The position numbers were made by a program, and so were the translations under genes. Under the pieces are notes generated by a model. It was not told the DNA's origin. It searched no databases and saw nothing but the letters and a program-made list of their open reading frames with translations. A stretch of 64,000 bases of DNA from Proteus terrae (lineage in GTDB: Bacteria; Pseudomonadota; Gammaproteobacteria; Enterobacterales; Enterobacteriaceae), in contig NZ_PENS01000007.1 in the NCBI RefSeq assembly GCF_003144325.1, positions 62,001 through 126,000 on the forward strand, written 5' to 3'. This document shows, piece by piece, positions 1 through 9,552 of the stretch (position 1 is the first letter of the stretch; the number at the start of each line of letters is the position of its first letter).

Positions 1-384
1 AGCAAAGTTACGCTGATTATCTTGACCATAAAAACCTATCGCCGAAATCATAGCAGCGACAGCACCTTTCATATCACTGGTGCCACGGCCATAAATCTTG
101 CCGTCTTTTATTTCTGCACCATAAGGCTTTTCTTTCCAGTCACGCTCACTAACCGGTACGGTGTCGATATGACCATCAAAAACAAGGGTTTTCCCTGGAT
201 GTTGACCTATAATTCCGCCAATGATATTGCCGTATTTATCAATATGAATATCGTCAAAATCATAGTTTTTCATCATCTCTTCTATGACCTTAACAACGTT
301 ACCTTCTTCACCTGAATAGCTTTTTTGTTTGATTAATAATTGGCAATTCTTAATAACTTCATCAAATCGGTTTGCTGATAACAT
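1..384 (-). CDS. ygeY: YgeY-type M20 family hydrolase (3' end outside window)
   Basis: The minus strand reads open from an ATG at 384 to the left edge, giving 128 N-terminal residues. Recognisable M20 metallopeptidase/deacetylase segments are VFDGHIDTVP (first metal-binding His-x-Asp), the glycines of IYGRGTSDMKG and MKGAVAAM. This is the N-terminal catalytic half of YgeY-like enzymes, which belong to the ArgE/DapE/CPG2 superfamily. The start lies 30 bases after the dpaL stop on the same strand, so the two genes are probably co-transcribed, as ygeX and ygeY are in E. coli. The substrate is not established; linkage to diaminopropionate ammonia-lyase suggests an acylated or carbamoylated amino acid. 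The C-terminal part and stop are outside the window. Confidence 0.85.
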   Translation of the reverse strand, partial: MLSANRFDEVIKNCQLLIKQKSYSGEEGNVVKVIEEMMKNYDFDDIHIDKYGNIIGGIIGQHPGKTLVFDGHIDTVPVSERDWKEKPYGAEIKDGKIYGRGTSDMKGAVAAMISAIGFYGQDNQRNFA

Positions 385-414
385 ACTGTTCACTCCAAAA
401 GACTTATTTGTTTT

Positions 415-1632
415 TTAAAATTGTTTGAAGCTAGGCAACTCACCATCCCACACGATATCGCGATAACGTTCAGGATCGGTGTCACCTTCAGTGCTTATCA
501 CAAGCACTCTTGCATTTTCATCTAATCCCAGCTCTTCTTTCGCGCTCTGATAAACAGGCGATTGCATCAAAATAGAGAGCAAACCTGTTGTCACTGCGCC
601 AGATTCACCAGAAATGATATGCGGATCACCGGGTAAAGGGTTCCCTAAAATCCGCATTCCCCTAGTCGCGACGGCATCAGGGCAAGAGAAAAATGCCGCT
701 GAATAATCGCGTAATAAATTCCAACCAATACTATTCGCTTCACCACAAGCAAGCCCTGCCATCACAGTTTGTAGATCCCCACCAACAGGAATAGCATCCG
801 CTTTACCTGATACCGCAGATTGATATAAGCAATCAGCAATACGCGCTTCAGCCACAATCACTTTCGGTGCTTGTTTACCATAAGCCGCAGTTACCATGCC
901 TTGTACCATACCCGCAAAAGAGCCTACACCGGCTTGCACAAAAATATGCGTCGGAGGTACTTCATGTAATTGCGCGAGAGATTCCAGCATTAAAGTGCCG
1001 TAGCCTTGCATGATCCAAAGTGGGATCTCTTCATAACCATCCCACGCAGTATCTTGAACCACTATCCAGCCGTATTTTTCAGCCATTTCAGCCGTCATTC
1101 TCACTGCATCGTCATAGTTCATATCAACGATTTCAGCGACGGCACCTTCACGTAAAATGGCATCCAAACGTTCTTGCGATGATCCTTTTGGCATATAGAC
1201 CACAGCTTTTTGCTTTAACTGTCTTGCCATCCAAGCAACACCGCGTCCATGATTCCCGTCAGTGGTTGTCGCAAAAGTTACGCCATTTAACTTTTTCCTG
1301 ATCTCATCACTGATCATTACCTCATAAGGTAATTCACTTATGTCCATTTCGAGGAAATCAGCAATATGGCGTGCCATCGCATAAGCACCACCTAACGCTT
1401 TAAATGCTTTTAAACCAAAACGGAAAGACTCGTCTTTGAGATATAACTCACCAACCCCTAAGGTTTTGGCTAACTGGGGTAAATGAAATAACGGTGTAGG
1501 TGCGTATCCTGGAATAGTTCTGTGAAAATCTAACGCTTTGGCTAACTCTTCATAACGAAAAGGGACAAGCTCAGCGGTTGGTTTTCGCGTAAATGAACTT
1601 TGGTTAATCAGGTACTGCAATTGCTCCTGCAT
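415..1632 (-). CDS. dpaL: Diaminopropionate ammonia-lyase (PLP enzyme)
   Basis: The 405-residue product matches the known size of DpaL/YgeX (about 400). It converts 2,3-diaminopropionate to pyruvate and ammonia with pyridoxal phosphate. The fold-type II signature is clear: the Schiff-base lysine lies in FGLKAFKALGG near residue 78, a phosphate loop follows in TTDGNHGRGVAW, and the C-terminal ISGESGAVTTGLL segment is typical of the family. The gene is first in a minus-strand operon with the M20 hydrolase and diverges from a sigma-54 activator. A -24/-12 promoter at 1717-1731 reads into it, so nitrogen-linked, activator-dependent expression is likely. Threonine dehydratase is the nearest alternative family, but the sequence fits DpaL better along its length. 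Confidence 0.93.
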   Translation of the reverse strand: MQEQLQYLINQSSFTRKPTAELVPFRYEELAKALDFHRTIPGYAPTPLFHLPQLAKTLGVGELYLKDESFRFGLKAFKALGGAYAMARHIADFLEMDISELPYEVMISDEIRKKLNGVTFATTTDGNHGRGVAWMARQLKQKAVVYMPKGSSQERLDAILREGAVAEIVDMNYDDAVRMTAEMAEKYGWIVVQDTAWDGYEEIPLWIMQGYGTLMLESLAQLHEVPPTHIFVQAGVGSFAGMVQGMVTAAYGKQAPKVIVAEARIADCLYQSAVSGKADAIPVGGDLQTVMAGLACGEANSIGWNLLRDYSAAFFSCPDAVATRGMRILGNPLPGDPHIISGESGAVTTGLLSILMQSPVYQSAKEELGLDENARVLVISTEGDTDPERYRDIVWDGELPSFKQF

Positions 1633-1662
1633 GGAATTACCTCTTAATCACACTTTAAAATT

Positions 1663-1682
1663 CGCGATAACCCAATATCGCG
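1663..1682 (-). other. Hairpin in the dpaL 5' leader
   Basis: CGCGATA and TATCGCG form a perfect 7-bp stem around a 6-base loop. The hairpin lies about 30 bases before the dpaL start and downstream of the predicted sigma-54 start point. It has no U-run, so it is not a simple terminator; it could be a regulator site or a stabilising leader hairpin. Confidence 0.4.
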
Positions 1683-1716
1683 ATTAATCGGAATACATAG
1701 GGTTATCCCCTATATC

Positions 1717-1731
1717 GCAATATGTATGCCA
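1717..1731 (-). promoter_or_regulatory. Sigma-54 (-24/-12) promoter of dpaL
   Basis: On the minus strand TGGCATACATATTGC matches the sigma-54 consensus TGGCAC-N5-TTGC with the exact GG-to-GC spacing. It lies about 85 bp upstream of the dpaL ATG, and the divergent neighbour encodes a sigma-54 activator, which supports function. Start of transcription would be near 1705. Confidence 0.8.
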
Positions 1732-1854
1732 ACTCACTCAAAAAGCATTGAATAAAAACATAACAATTTGATTTTAAATATTTTTATTGTTTTAACGATT
1801 AAGAGATGAAATTAATGGTGCAGAAAAGCTGTGATCTAGGCGGTTTTATTTAAG

Positions 1855-1968
1855 TGATAAATTATCAATAATAATAAACTGTGTGAGCTTTATACAAAAA
1901 TCACATAACAAACTAATAAATAACAACTAAATTTAACGCCATAAACAGGTGGTGATAATTTATTATCA
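1855..1968. promoter_or_regulatory. Candidate activator-binding palindromes upstream of dpaL
   Basis: Two palindromes with the same half-site are seen: TGATAAATTATCA at 1855-1867 and TGATAATTTATTATCA at 1953-1968. A further TGATAA half-site follows at 1973. They lie about 125 and 225 bp upstream of the -24 element, a normal range for enhancer sites of sigma-54 activators, and the second is next to the activator's own start. Binding by the neighbouring regulator is inferred. Confidence 0.45.
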
Positions 1969-1993
1969 AAATTGATAATTTTAAGGTGAGAAT

Positions 1994-3802
1994 ATGATGC
2001 ACTCATTACTCAGTACCCTACAAGATGAAATCAGTAAGTACACTGATGCCATTGCCGGTATCACCGGTACCGATGTTGAAATTATTGATAACAACTTAAT
2101 TCGTATTGCTGGTACAGGTCGTTATCGCTATATGCTCAATCAAGACGTCTCCAGTAATGGGTATATTTATCGCCATGTACTACAGGTTCAAAAAACCATT
2201 CTGATTGAAGATCCAAAAGAGAACGATCTCTGCCAACTCTGTCAAAATCGCTTAACTTGTACCGAAGAGCTTGATCTAAATGCGCCAATTTTTCTTAATA
2301 ATCAAGTTATTGGTGTCATTGGTATTATCTGTTCTAACCGAGAACAAAAAAAATTCCTGATGAAACAAAAGCAGGCTTTTATTACCTTTATAGAACAATT
2401 TTCAGAGATGATCTCAAGCCGTGTTTTTGAATGCCTTGAAAGGCTTAGAGAGCAAGAACGATTTGGTACTTTCCGTAACTTGATTGATGTAATGGATAGA
2501 GGTGTTATTGCGATCGATAGCCAAGGCAAAATTTGGCACGCCAATCTTTCTGCTTTACGCTTTTTTGATTGTGAATTGATTGGTCAATCTCTCGATATCC
2601 AGATGACAGGCGATATTCTTTATGGCGATGAAGAAGCATGGTTGGTATTAAACCAACAACGCTATCATGTTCTGTGTAAAAAAATCACATTTTCATCGGT
2701 TGATAATGACCAACTCAGCATGGTTATCTTTCATGATGCTCGTGATTATATGACACAAGTAAATACCCTCTCTGTTGATGAAAATCCCCACTCCCCTTTA
2801 ATTGGCAACTCACAAAATATGCTTCAATTAAAAAGCATGTTAAGCAAAGTCGCCGTTAGTCACGCCAGCGTACTTATCACCGGAGAAAGCGGTTCAGGTA
2901 AAGAAGTGGTTGCTTACACTATTCACCAACAAAGCCTACGCACAAAACAACCTTTTATTACCATTAACTGTGCAGCTATCCCAGAACAATTACTGGAAAG
3001 TGAGCTCTTTGGTTATGTACGTGGTGCATTTAGTGGCGCTGATCCTAAAGGGCGTATTGGTAAATTTGAATTAGCGCATGGTGGAAGCCTATTCCTAGAT
3101 GAAATTGGGGATATGCCTTTGCATCTACAAGCCAAGCTTTTACGCGTACTTCAAGAAAAAAGCATTACTCGTGTTGGCTCTAATAATATGATCAATATTG
3201 ATGTGAGGATCATTGCCGCCACCAATAAAGATCTGCGTGAAATGGTAAATAAAGGACAATTTCGTGAAGATCTGTTTTATCGCCTGAATGTTGTTCCGAT
3301 CCACACTCCCGCATTACGTGATCATCGGGAAGACATCGCAGAGCTTGCGCAATTTTTTGCCGACGATTTAGCATTAACCTATCAGCGACCTGTAGCGAAG
3401 ATCCCCAACTCTATTATTAACTACTTATATTCCTATGATTGGCCCGGCAATATCAGAGAGCTACGCAATGTGATTGAGTATATGTATGTTATGCAAGGCG
3501 ATACCGTTGATTTAAACCTCAGCCACCTTCCTCCTTATCTGCTAGAAAAAACAAAAACGATAAATAATAAAAATGAATACCTATTGGAACCTATAACAGA
3601 GAACAAAAAAAATAACGAGGAACCATCTCAATTAAATAAAGAAAAACATAATTTAAAAATAAAGAGACACCGATTAGAACATCAAACAATCATGCAAGTA
3701 TTAGATAAAACTGGACATACTCTTGATGGGAAGAAAAAAGCTGCAGAAATATTAGGAATAAGTATTGCCACGCTATATAGAAGAATAAATAATTCGCAAT
3801 AA
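1994..3802 (+). CDS. YgeV-like sigma-54-dependent transcriptional activator
   Basis: The 602-residue enhancer-binding protein has an N-terminal sensory region (about 1-155, with a Cys-rich stretch near 76-92), a PAS-like segment (about 160-255), an AAA+ domain (about 265-510) and a C-terminal Fis-type helix-turn-helix ([19 protein letters not shown], about 578-596). Walker A is GESGSGKE near 297 and the Walker B region is FLDEIGD near 368. The sigma-54 contact loop reads GAFSGA near 343 in place of the usual GAFTGA; Ser for Thr is a mild change. A polar, Lys/Asn-rich linker precedes the DNA-binding domain. The gene is divergent from dpaL and presumably activates the dpaL promoter. It resembles E. 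coli YgeV in size and context. The effector signal is unknown. Confidence 0.88.
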   Translation: MMHSLLSTLQDEISKYTDAIAGITGTDVEIIDNNLIRIAGTGRYRYMLNQDVSSNGYIYRHVLQVQKTILIEDPKENDLCQLCQNRLTCTEELDLNAPIFLNNQVIGVIGIICSNREQKKFLMKQKQAFITFIEQFSEMISSRVFECLERLREQERFGTFRNLIDVMDRGVIAIDSQGKIWHANLSALRFFDCELIGQSLDIQMTGDILYGDEEAWLVLNQQRYHVLCKKITFSSVDNDQLSMVIFHDARDYMTQVNTLSVDENPHSPLIGNSQNMLQLKSMLSKVAVSHASVLITGESGSGKEVVAYTIHQQSLRTKQPFITINCAAIPEQLLESELFGYVRGAFSGADPKGRIGKFELAHGGSLFLDEIGDMPLHLQAKLLRVLQEKSITRVGSNNMINIDVRIIAATNKDLREMVNKGQFREDLFYRLNVVPIHTPALRDHREDIAELAQFFADDLALTYQRPVAKIPNSIINYLYSYDWPGNIRELRNVIEYMYVMQGDTVDLNLSHLPPYLLEKTKTINNKNEYLLEPITENKKNNEEPSQLNKEKHNLKIKRHRLEHQTIMQVLDKTGHTLDGKKKAAEILGISIATLYRRINNSQ

Positions 3803-4440
3803 CGATAACTACCTATCTTTATTTTAATTCATCAATTTTTGACTTTCGTTTTTAGATTGATATTTCATAAGTTTTTACTTATATATATACGAAAAATTAC
3901 TCTATATACTTAATTATTTGAATTTTTGTAATTTTACTATGTAAAATTACTCCGTATTTGTAACTAAATATATTATCAATAAAATAAACTTAAACTATCT
4001 TATCGTGACACCATCGTTTTACACCAGAGTAAGCAAATGAAAACATTAAGTTTTTTTCTTTAATTTTATTATAATATTAACAAATACTTTATTTTTCATA
4101 AGAAAATTTTGTAACACTCTTTATAAGACATCATTCAATAAAATCACTAAACTCCTTTCCACTCAAAGCCAATGTAGATATCATAAAGTAATCAGTATTA
4201 ATTAAAACACGATACATTCAGCTAAATATGAATTTTATCTAATTAATTTATACTAACAAGCTATTTTATAAAAGATTATATCTTGTTATTTAATTTATCT
4301 TTTTAAAGCTCTTGTATATTCGGATGCTTTTACTAGATTTATAGTTGGTAATAGTAAGTTAATCTATAAATTAAATAGCATTTAATCTGTTTTCATTAAG
4401 AAAACAACTACTATTTATATAAATCTATAGAGATCACAAA
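3803..4440. other. AT-rich intergenic region upstream of the fimbrial operon
   Basis: This 638-bp region holds no coding sequence that I can support. It contains a 10-bp-arm palindrome at 3928-3950, near-direct repeats of AAAATTACTC (about 3892 and 3943), and very AT-rich sequence before the pilin gene, as is usual for thermoregulated or H-NS-silenced fimbrial promoters. I saw no flanking inverted repeats of a fim-type switch. Confidence 0.5.
3928..3950. repeat. Perfect palindrome in the fimbrial promoter region
   Basis: GTAATTTTAC, a 3-base spacer, then GTAAAATTAC. No U-run follows, so it looks like a protein-binding site or cruciform rather than a terminator. Its left arm also overlaps a repeated AAAATTACTC word. 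Function unknown. Confidence 0.4.
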
Positions 4441-5019
4441 ATGACTATTTCGACAAAAAAACGACTTCCAATCGCTCTATTTTTTTCCGTAATAACAGCA
4501 AGTAGTGGTGCATTAGCAGCAGAAACACAGACAGGTACTTTAACTTTTAAAGGATTAATATATTCCTCTTCTTGCAGTATCGATATTAACGATACTAACT
4601 CTCCAAATGCGAACATACTAATGGGTCGTTACCCTACTAGTGCATTTGATGGAAAAGATTCTGAAGTGGGTGGTGAAAATGGTAATGGCAAAATTGAGAT
4701 TACCTTAGAAAATTGCCCACCAGTAGGAAAAGTGACACTAAAATTAAATGGTAAAGCGGATAGTAGTTCTGACCAAACTTTAGCATTAGATAATCCAACT
4801 AGCTCAGATACAGCTAAAAATATAGGTATTCGTATTTACAACATTAAAGATATGAGTAAACCATTAGTTATTAATGGAAGCAAAACTGAATCCATTGATG
4901 TCGAAGGCGCTGATACATCTTGGAATGTAGAGTTTGTTGCTAAATATATCAGTACTGCCAGCACTGTTAGCCCAGGTCAAGCAGATGCAACTCTAAACTA
5001 TACCATTACTTATCAATAA
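4441..5019 (+). CDS. Major fimbrial subunit (type 1-like pilin)
   Basis: The 192-residue exported protein has a signal peptide (positive start, hydrophobic core, ALAA cleavage near residue 27) and a mature part typical of chaperone-usher pilins. It begins with a GTLTFKG donor-strand segment, has a Cys pair (about 46 and 92) that would form the pilin disulfide, and ends with an alternating-hydrophobic beta strand with a penultimate Tyr (LNYTITYQ). It is the first gene of a four-gene operon with chaperone, usher and adhesin. A strong hairpin separates it from the chaperone gene, a usual device for raising the pilin-to-usher ratio. The specific fimbrial type cannot be named from sequence alone. 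Confidence 0.9.
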   Translation: MTISTKKRLPIALFFSVITASSGALAAETQTGTLTFKGLIYSSSCSIDINDTNSPNANILMGRYPTSAFDGKDSEVGGENGNGKIEITLENCPPVGKVTLKLNGKADSSSDQTLALDNPTSSDTAKNIGIRIYNIKDMSKPLVINGSKTESIDVEGADTSWNVEFVAKYISTASTVSPGQADATLNYTITYQ

Positions 5020-5027
5020 TAATTTAA

Positions 5028-5053
5028 GCGTAGGCTAAAGCTTTAGCCTACGC
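5028..5053 (+). terminator. Intercistronic hairpin after the pilin gene
   Basis: A perfect 26-bp palindrome (13-bp arms, GCGTAGGCTAAAG and its complement) lies 9 bases after the pilin stop and 24 bases before the chaperone start. With no strong U-run it is best read as a partial attenuator or 3'-end stabiliser of the pilin mRNA. Confidence 0.7.
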
Positions 5054-5076
5054 TCTTATATAAAGGTTGTGTTTAT

Positions 5077-5757
5077 ATGTCTTTTAAAAACGTATTTTTA
5101 GGGTTAGGGTTGCTATTAAGTACCGTAACCTCAAGCTTTGCAGGTTTTGGCTTAGAGACAACTCGTGTTATTTATAATGAACAAAGTAATAATGAAGGCT
5201 TTGTAGCTTTTAATACTGATAAAGACACAAATTATTTATTACAATCTTGGATTGAAGATCTTAACGGTGAAGTTACCCAAAATTTTGTTATCACTCCCCC
5301 TTTATTAAAACTTGTTGCACAGCAAAAAAACACATTACAAGTCACTAAAAATATTACATTACCAAATGATATTGAGTCGATGTATTGGATTAACGTTAAA
5401 TTTGTAGCCCCAAGCAATGAGAATTTAGAAAATGTTTTACGTTATTCCATGACAAATAAAATAAAATTAATTTATCGCCCGCAATTACTCAGTAATATAA
5501 ATATTGAAGATGAAGTAAAAAAGCTTAAATGGTCATTAAAAAATGGCAATATGGTGGTTACTAATAATACCCCTTTCTTCGTAAATATTGGAAAAATAGT
5601 TCTTAACAATAATGAGATCCAAGATAATCCTGGTTATTTACCTCCAAAATCTGAAACCATTATAAAAATCAATAAAGTACAAAGTAGTCAGAATAAGATC
5701 CAACTCATTTATATTGATGATTTTGGTAAAGGCGTTCCAGTTGATTTTACATTATAA
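5077..5757 (+). CDS. Periplasmic fimbrial chaperone (PapD/FimC family)
   Basis: The 226-residue product has a signal peptide (cleavage near residue 22, SSFAG) and the PapD-like two-domain immunoglobulin fold. Family hallmarks are TRVIYNE near 29, the PPLLKL segment of the F1 strand near 75, the NVKFVAPS segment near 107-114 in the place of the usual IPP motif, and the IKLIYRP strand near 129. It caps pilin subunits in the periplasm by donor-strand complementation and delivers them to the usher encoded directly downstream. The 19-base gap to the usher gene indicates co-transcription. Confidence 0.92.
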   Translation: MSFKNVFLGLGLLLSTVTSSFAGFGLETTRVIYNEQSNNEGFVAFNTDKDTNYLLQSWIEDLNGEVTQNFVITPPLLKLVAQQKNTLQVTKNITLPNDIESMYWINVKFVAPSNENLENVLRYSMTNKIKLIYRPQLLSNINIEDEVKKLKWSLKNGNMVVTNNTPFFVNIGKIVLNNNEIQDNPGYLPPKSETIIKINKVQSSQNKIQLIYIDDFGKGVPVDFTL

Positions 5758-5776
5758 CTGAGAGATTTATTTCAAT

Positions 5777-8278
5777 ATGAAAATGGAAAAGGGTTATTAT
5801 TTTAATAAATCTTCACTCTATTTATTTTTAGTTGGAGGTTTAATTACCTCTCTAAATTCTTCAGCAGATGATTATTATCCACCTAACCTGTTGAATATTG
5901 AAGGTCATTTACAACAGGTAACAAATGAAGATCTGAGTGTGTTTAGGGAGTCCTCTATTGCTCCAGGCTATTATCATATCGATTTTTTTATTAATAAAAA
6001 TCGTATTTTCAATCGTGAGGTTGAATTTGCGTTAATGGATAACTCAGAAAATAAAAAGAATCTAGTCCCTTTATTAACCGCTGATGAATGGTATCAAGCA
6101 GGTGTTGATATTCCCAGTGAATTAATTAAAAAAGATGAAAAGTTTATTAACATTAGTCTGATTGAACACTCTATTGGTATGCTAGATTTAAATAGAAACC
6201 AGTATGTGCTGACTTTACCGCAAAAATATATTAATAAGAATAGACTCCAACTGAACGAAATTAATAATTGGGATTCGGGTATTCCTGCAGCTTTGGTTAA
6301 CTATTCATTTTCATCATTTAATCGTCGCAGTAACGGTGAAACAAACAATAGTTATTATGGCAATATCCAAAGCCAAATTAATGTTGATGCATGGCGTTTT
6401 TATAATTATTCGACATGGGCAAGAAATGAGAATGGTGAAAATAAATGGAATACATTAAGTAATGTTCTTTCTAGAGATATTTATGCTCTAAAAAGTGAAT
6501 TACAGGTTGGTGATCTTTACAGTTCATCTCAGTTATTTGACTCAGTTAAATATCGTGGGTTGAAGTTAATGACAGATCGCCTAATGACACCTTACCAAAA
6601 TAGAACCTATGCACCGAGTATTGTCGGTATTGCTAACTCTGAATCTATTGTTAGCATTATGCAAAATGGACAAGTTATCTACAAGAAGAGTGTACCAGCG
6701 GGACCTTTTAATATAATCGATTATTCTCCTATGAGTAGTGGAGGAAATCTATATATTAATGTTAAAGGATCTGATGGTTCTGAAAAGAATTTTATTGTGC
6801 CTTTTTCTTCTATCGCTAGCTTAGAACGAAAAGGTGAAATAAAATATAGTTTTTCAACAGGAAAATACGATAGCCATAATGCTGGTGATGGTACTTATTT
6901 AACTCAAGCTGAAGCTTTTTATGGTTTAACCGATTATGTCACACTCTATAGTGGTTTATTCGTTGCCGAAAAGTATCACTCTTTTGGTTTAGGAAGCGGG
7001 ATCAATATTGGTAGTTATGGTGCAATTACAGCTGATTGGCTCTATGCAAAATCAACCGTTAATCATGATAACTCTTTAAACGGTAATGCCTTTAGAGTTA
7101 ATTATTCTAAAAATATTGAACTAACCAATACAAATATTTCTGTAGTAGGCTATCGCCATTTTGATGCTAATTTTCTTAACTTCAACGATGCGATGGAATA
7201 TAAAGATAAAGAATATAAAACACATGAGGGACTAAAAAATGAATATACTATGTCAATTAGCCAACCATTATTTTCAAATACTTCCTCAATAAATTTAAAT
7301 TCTATTATCTATAAGTATGCTGACGGAAAAAATATCAGCTCTTACAATGTTGGATTTAATAGCTCTATAAATAAAGTTAATTACAGTATTTATTATACTT
7401 ATTACGAAGGTAATCGATATAAAAATAGCGATAAGAACACCTACGACTTGAGTATGAATATCAGTATTCCATTAACATGGAATGAAAATTATGTGTGGGC
7501 AAATTACGCTGTCTCGACCAATAATAACGACCAAACCTTACATACCGCACGTTTAAGCGGAACTTATGGTGAGAAAAATCAAGCCAGCTGGGATGTTTAT
7601 CAAGGCTATGGCAATAAAGGCATTAATTATAGTGGCGGACTAAATAGCTCTTATAAAACCTCGTCAGCTATTATCAATGCGGGTTACTCATATTCAAAAG
7701 ATAGACAGAATTTTAACTATGGTCTTAGCGGTGCTTTAGTTGCAACACAATATGGTGCAGTACTAACACCATCATTACAACAGACTAACGCTTTAATTCT
7801 CACTAAAGATACAGCTGATATTGAAGTTATTAATGGTCAATCAGTGAAAACAAACAGCCGTGGCTTAGCTATTGTTTCAGGAATGTCACCTTATCAAAAA
7901 AATAATATTAGCATTGATACTAAATCTATCCCTGCTGATACCGAAATTAGCAACAATATTATCAGCAATATGATCCCAACTAAGGGGGCATTAATTCTTG
8001 CTGATTTTGATGCTAAAAAAGGGTTCAAATTCTTTCTTACATTACAACCAATTAATAATAGTACGATCCCTATGGGTGCAAAAGCTGAAATAGAAAATGC
8101 AGATGATCAATTAGTCGCAAACTTTAATCAGCTTTATTTTGTTGCTGAAAAACCTGACGGTAAGATTAAAATTTCATGGAAGATGAATGGTGAAGAAAAA
8201 GTCTGTCATGCTTCCTATACTACAAATAATAAAATCCCCAATAATGGCTTGTATATTTTAAATACTGAGTGTAAATAA
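5777..8278 (+). CDS. Outer-membrane fimbrial usher (FimD/PapC family)
   Basis: The 833-residue protein has a signal sequence and the full domain order of ushers: an N-terminal chaperone-binding domain (about 35-165), a 24-strand beta barrel interrupted by a plug domain (PFNIIDYSPMSSGGNLYINV near 314), and C-terminal domains containing the GALILADFDAKKG segment near 734 and a terminal Cys pair (CHASYT ... NTECK). It forms the pore for pilus secretion and assembly. The ATG at 5777 has only a weak upstream Shine-Dalgarno sequence. An ATG two codons on (5783) is an alternative, but the signal peptide is preserved either way. Confidence 0.93.
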   Translation: MKMEKGYYFNKSSLYLFLVGGLITSLNSSADDYYPPNLLNIEGHLQQVTNEDLSVFRESSIAPGYYHIDFFINKNRIFNREVEFALMDNSENKKNLVPLLTADEWYQAGVDIPSELIKKDEKFINISLIEHSIGMLDLNRNQYVLTLPQKYINKNRLQLNEINNWDSGIPAALVNYSFSSFNRRSNGETNNSYYGNIQSQINVDAWRFYNYSTWARNENGENKWNTLSNVLSRDIYALKSELQVGDLYSSSQLFDSVKYRGLKLMTDRLMTPYQNRTYAPSIVGIANSESIVSIMQNGQVIYKKSVPAGPFNIIDYSPMSSGGNLYINVKGSDGSEKNFIVPFSSIASLERKGEIKYSFSTGKYDSHNAGDGTYLTQAEAFYGLTDYVTLYSGLFVAEKYHSFGLGSGINIGSYGAITADWLYAKSTVNHDNSLNGNAFRVNYSKNIELTNTNISVVGYRHFDANFLNFNDAMEYKDKEYKTHEGLKNEYTMSISQPLFSNTSSINLNSIIYKYADGKNISSYNVGFNSSINKVNYSIYYTYYEGNRYKNSDKNTYDLSMNISIPLTWNENYVWANYAVSTNNNDQTLHTARLSGTYGEKNQASWDVYQGYGNKGINYSGGLNSSYKTSSAIINAGYSYSKDRQNFNYGLSGALVATQYGAVLTPSLQQTNALILTKDTADIEVINGQSVKTNSRGLAIVSGMSPYQKNNISIDTKSIPADTEISNNIISNMIPTKGALILADFDAKKGFKFFLTLQPINNSTIPMGAKAEIENADDQLVANFNQLYFVAEKPDGKIKISWKMNGEEKVCHASYTTNNKIPNNGLYILNTECK

Positions 8279-8287
8279 GGCAATAAC

Positions 8288-9346
8288 ATGAAAAAACAAA
8301 AAAATAGCTCAAATAATTTATTATTTTTAATTTTTACACTAGGTTTATTTTCAATACCATTTTATAGCCAAGCCGCCCCCACATGTGATGGGCGCGGGGG
8401 TGGTATTAATCATGGAACAATGGATGCTAGGGGGGGCACCATAAATTTAAGTGGCTTTATTAAAAAAAATCAAGAAGTGGCCCGGTTTGGGTTCAAACGA
8501 GATGGAGGTAATACCGCGGTTGCAACTTGTCCTGATGGTGCTGAAGCTTTTGCTTACGCAACATACAGTGAAAGTAGTGGAATTATTGCAAGTTATTATG
8601 GTGATATTGATGGAAGACCCGCTTATTACTTTACAAGACCACCTAATACTTATGATGATTATGTTTATGTCTTAATTGAAAATAGATCAGGAGCTTCATT
8701 TAGAAGCCAACCAGGGCAAGAATTCCCTGTAATGGATAGCGAGCTAAATACTCGAGATGCAACGGTTATCATCTATTCTAATAAAGATAACCCTAAATCA
8801 AAAAGTTATCATACTCAATATATTGGATCGATATTAGTTGACCGCTTTAATCCTAGTGGTGGTACAACAGCCGTAGGCTTTAGTTATCGTGTAACAGTCA
8901 ATATTGTTAGTGCTCCAACATCATGCAGCGCTGAAAATACTAACCTTATTATGAATCTTCCCAGAATATCGACCTCTGCATTTCCTAAAATAGGTTTTCC
9001 AACTGAACAGGCTTATGCTGAAGATCATCTAAAAATTAATTGTACTGGTAACGTTTCTGCCAAGATAAAACTTATGGCAAATAATACCGCAAGCTATGAA
9101 GGGCAAGAATCAGTTATTAAAGCGGATAATGAAGGCAGCCAAGATAATGCAAAAGGTATCGGCTTTGTTGTCACATCGCCATTAAGCAATGATACACGTT
9201 TAGTGAATAATCAATTTGTTAAGCTGGCTGATTTAACTAATGGCTCTACCAATGTACCATTAAAAGCAGAGTATTTTCGTTATGGTAATGAAGTAAAACC
9301 GGGCAAAGTAAATGCCTCTGCAAACTTTGTGTTGGAGTTTAATTAA
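8288..9346 (+). CDS. Two-domain fimbrial tip adhesin
   Basis: The 352-residue exported protein has a signal peptide ending near FYSQAA (about 30). Its N-terminal region (about 31-205) has no clear relative that I can name and is rich in Gly, Tyr and Ser, as expected of a receptor-binding lectin domain. The C-terminal pilin domain (about 210-352) has the Cys pair seen in pilins (SCSAEN and INCTGN) and ends in a donor-accepting beta strand (ANFVLEFN). Its position last in the operon, 9 bases after the usher, fits a tip adhesin. The receptor is unknown. The G-rich run near 8425-8440 is a possible slippage site but the frame is intact here. Confidence 0.82.
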   Translation: MKKQKNSSNNLLFLIFTLGLFSIPFYSQAAPTCDGRGGGINHGTMDARGGTINLSGFIKKNQEVARFGFKRDGGNTAVATCPDGAEAFAYATYSESSGIIASYYGDIDGRPAYYFTRPPNTYDDYVYVLIENRSGASFRSQPGQEFPVMDSELNTRDATVIIYSNKDNPKSKSYHTQYIGSILVDRFNPSGGTTAVGFSYRVTVNIVSAPTSCSAENTNLIMNLPRISTSAFPKIGFPTEQAYAEDHLKINCTGNVSAKIKLMANNTASYEGQESVIKADNEGSQDNAKGIGFVVTSPLSNDTRLVNNQFVKLADLTNGSTNVPLKAEYFRYGNEVKPGKVNASANFVLEFN

Positions 9347-9396
9347 TAAAATACACGATAAGCAAACCAAGTTAAAAATTAAACTCACAGATTAAT

Positions 9397-9430
9397 AACG
9401 TCATTAAATTAGATTTAATGGCGTTTTTTT
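9397..9430 (+). terminator. Terminator of the fimbrial operon
   Basis: A stem of about 13 bp (AACGTCATTAAAT against ATTTAATGGCGTT, one mismatch) with a 3-base loop is followed by seven T. It lies about 50 bases after the adhesin stop. Confidence 0.85.
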
Positions 9431-9552
9431 ATTAGCAATACAGTAAACAAGTTATTAATTAGATATAATATTCTAACTAATGCTGATAGTTATAAAAATA
9501 TAATCAATCATAAAAATAAGTAACAAAATGATTTTAAAGGAAATTAATTGTC

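Noticed and set aside
3803-4440. Possible invertible fimbrial promoter
   Set aside because: I found no pair of flanking inverted repeats and no recombinase gene nearby.
5028-5053. Full terminator ending the pilin transcript
   Set aside because: There is no U-run and the chaperone gene follows at once; it is more likely a partial attenuator or stabiliser.
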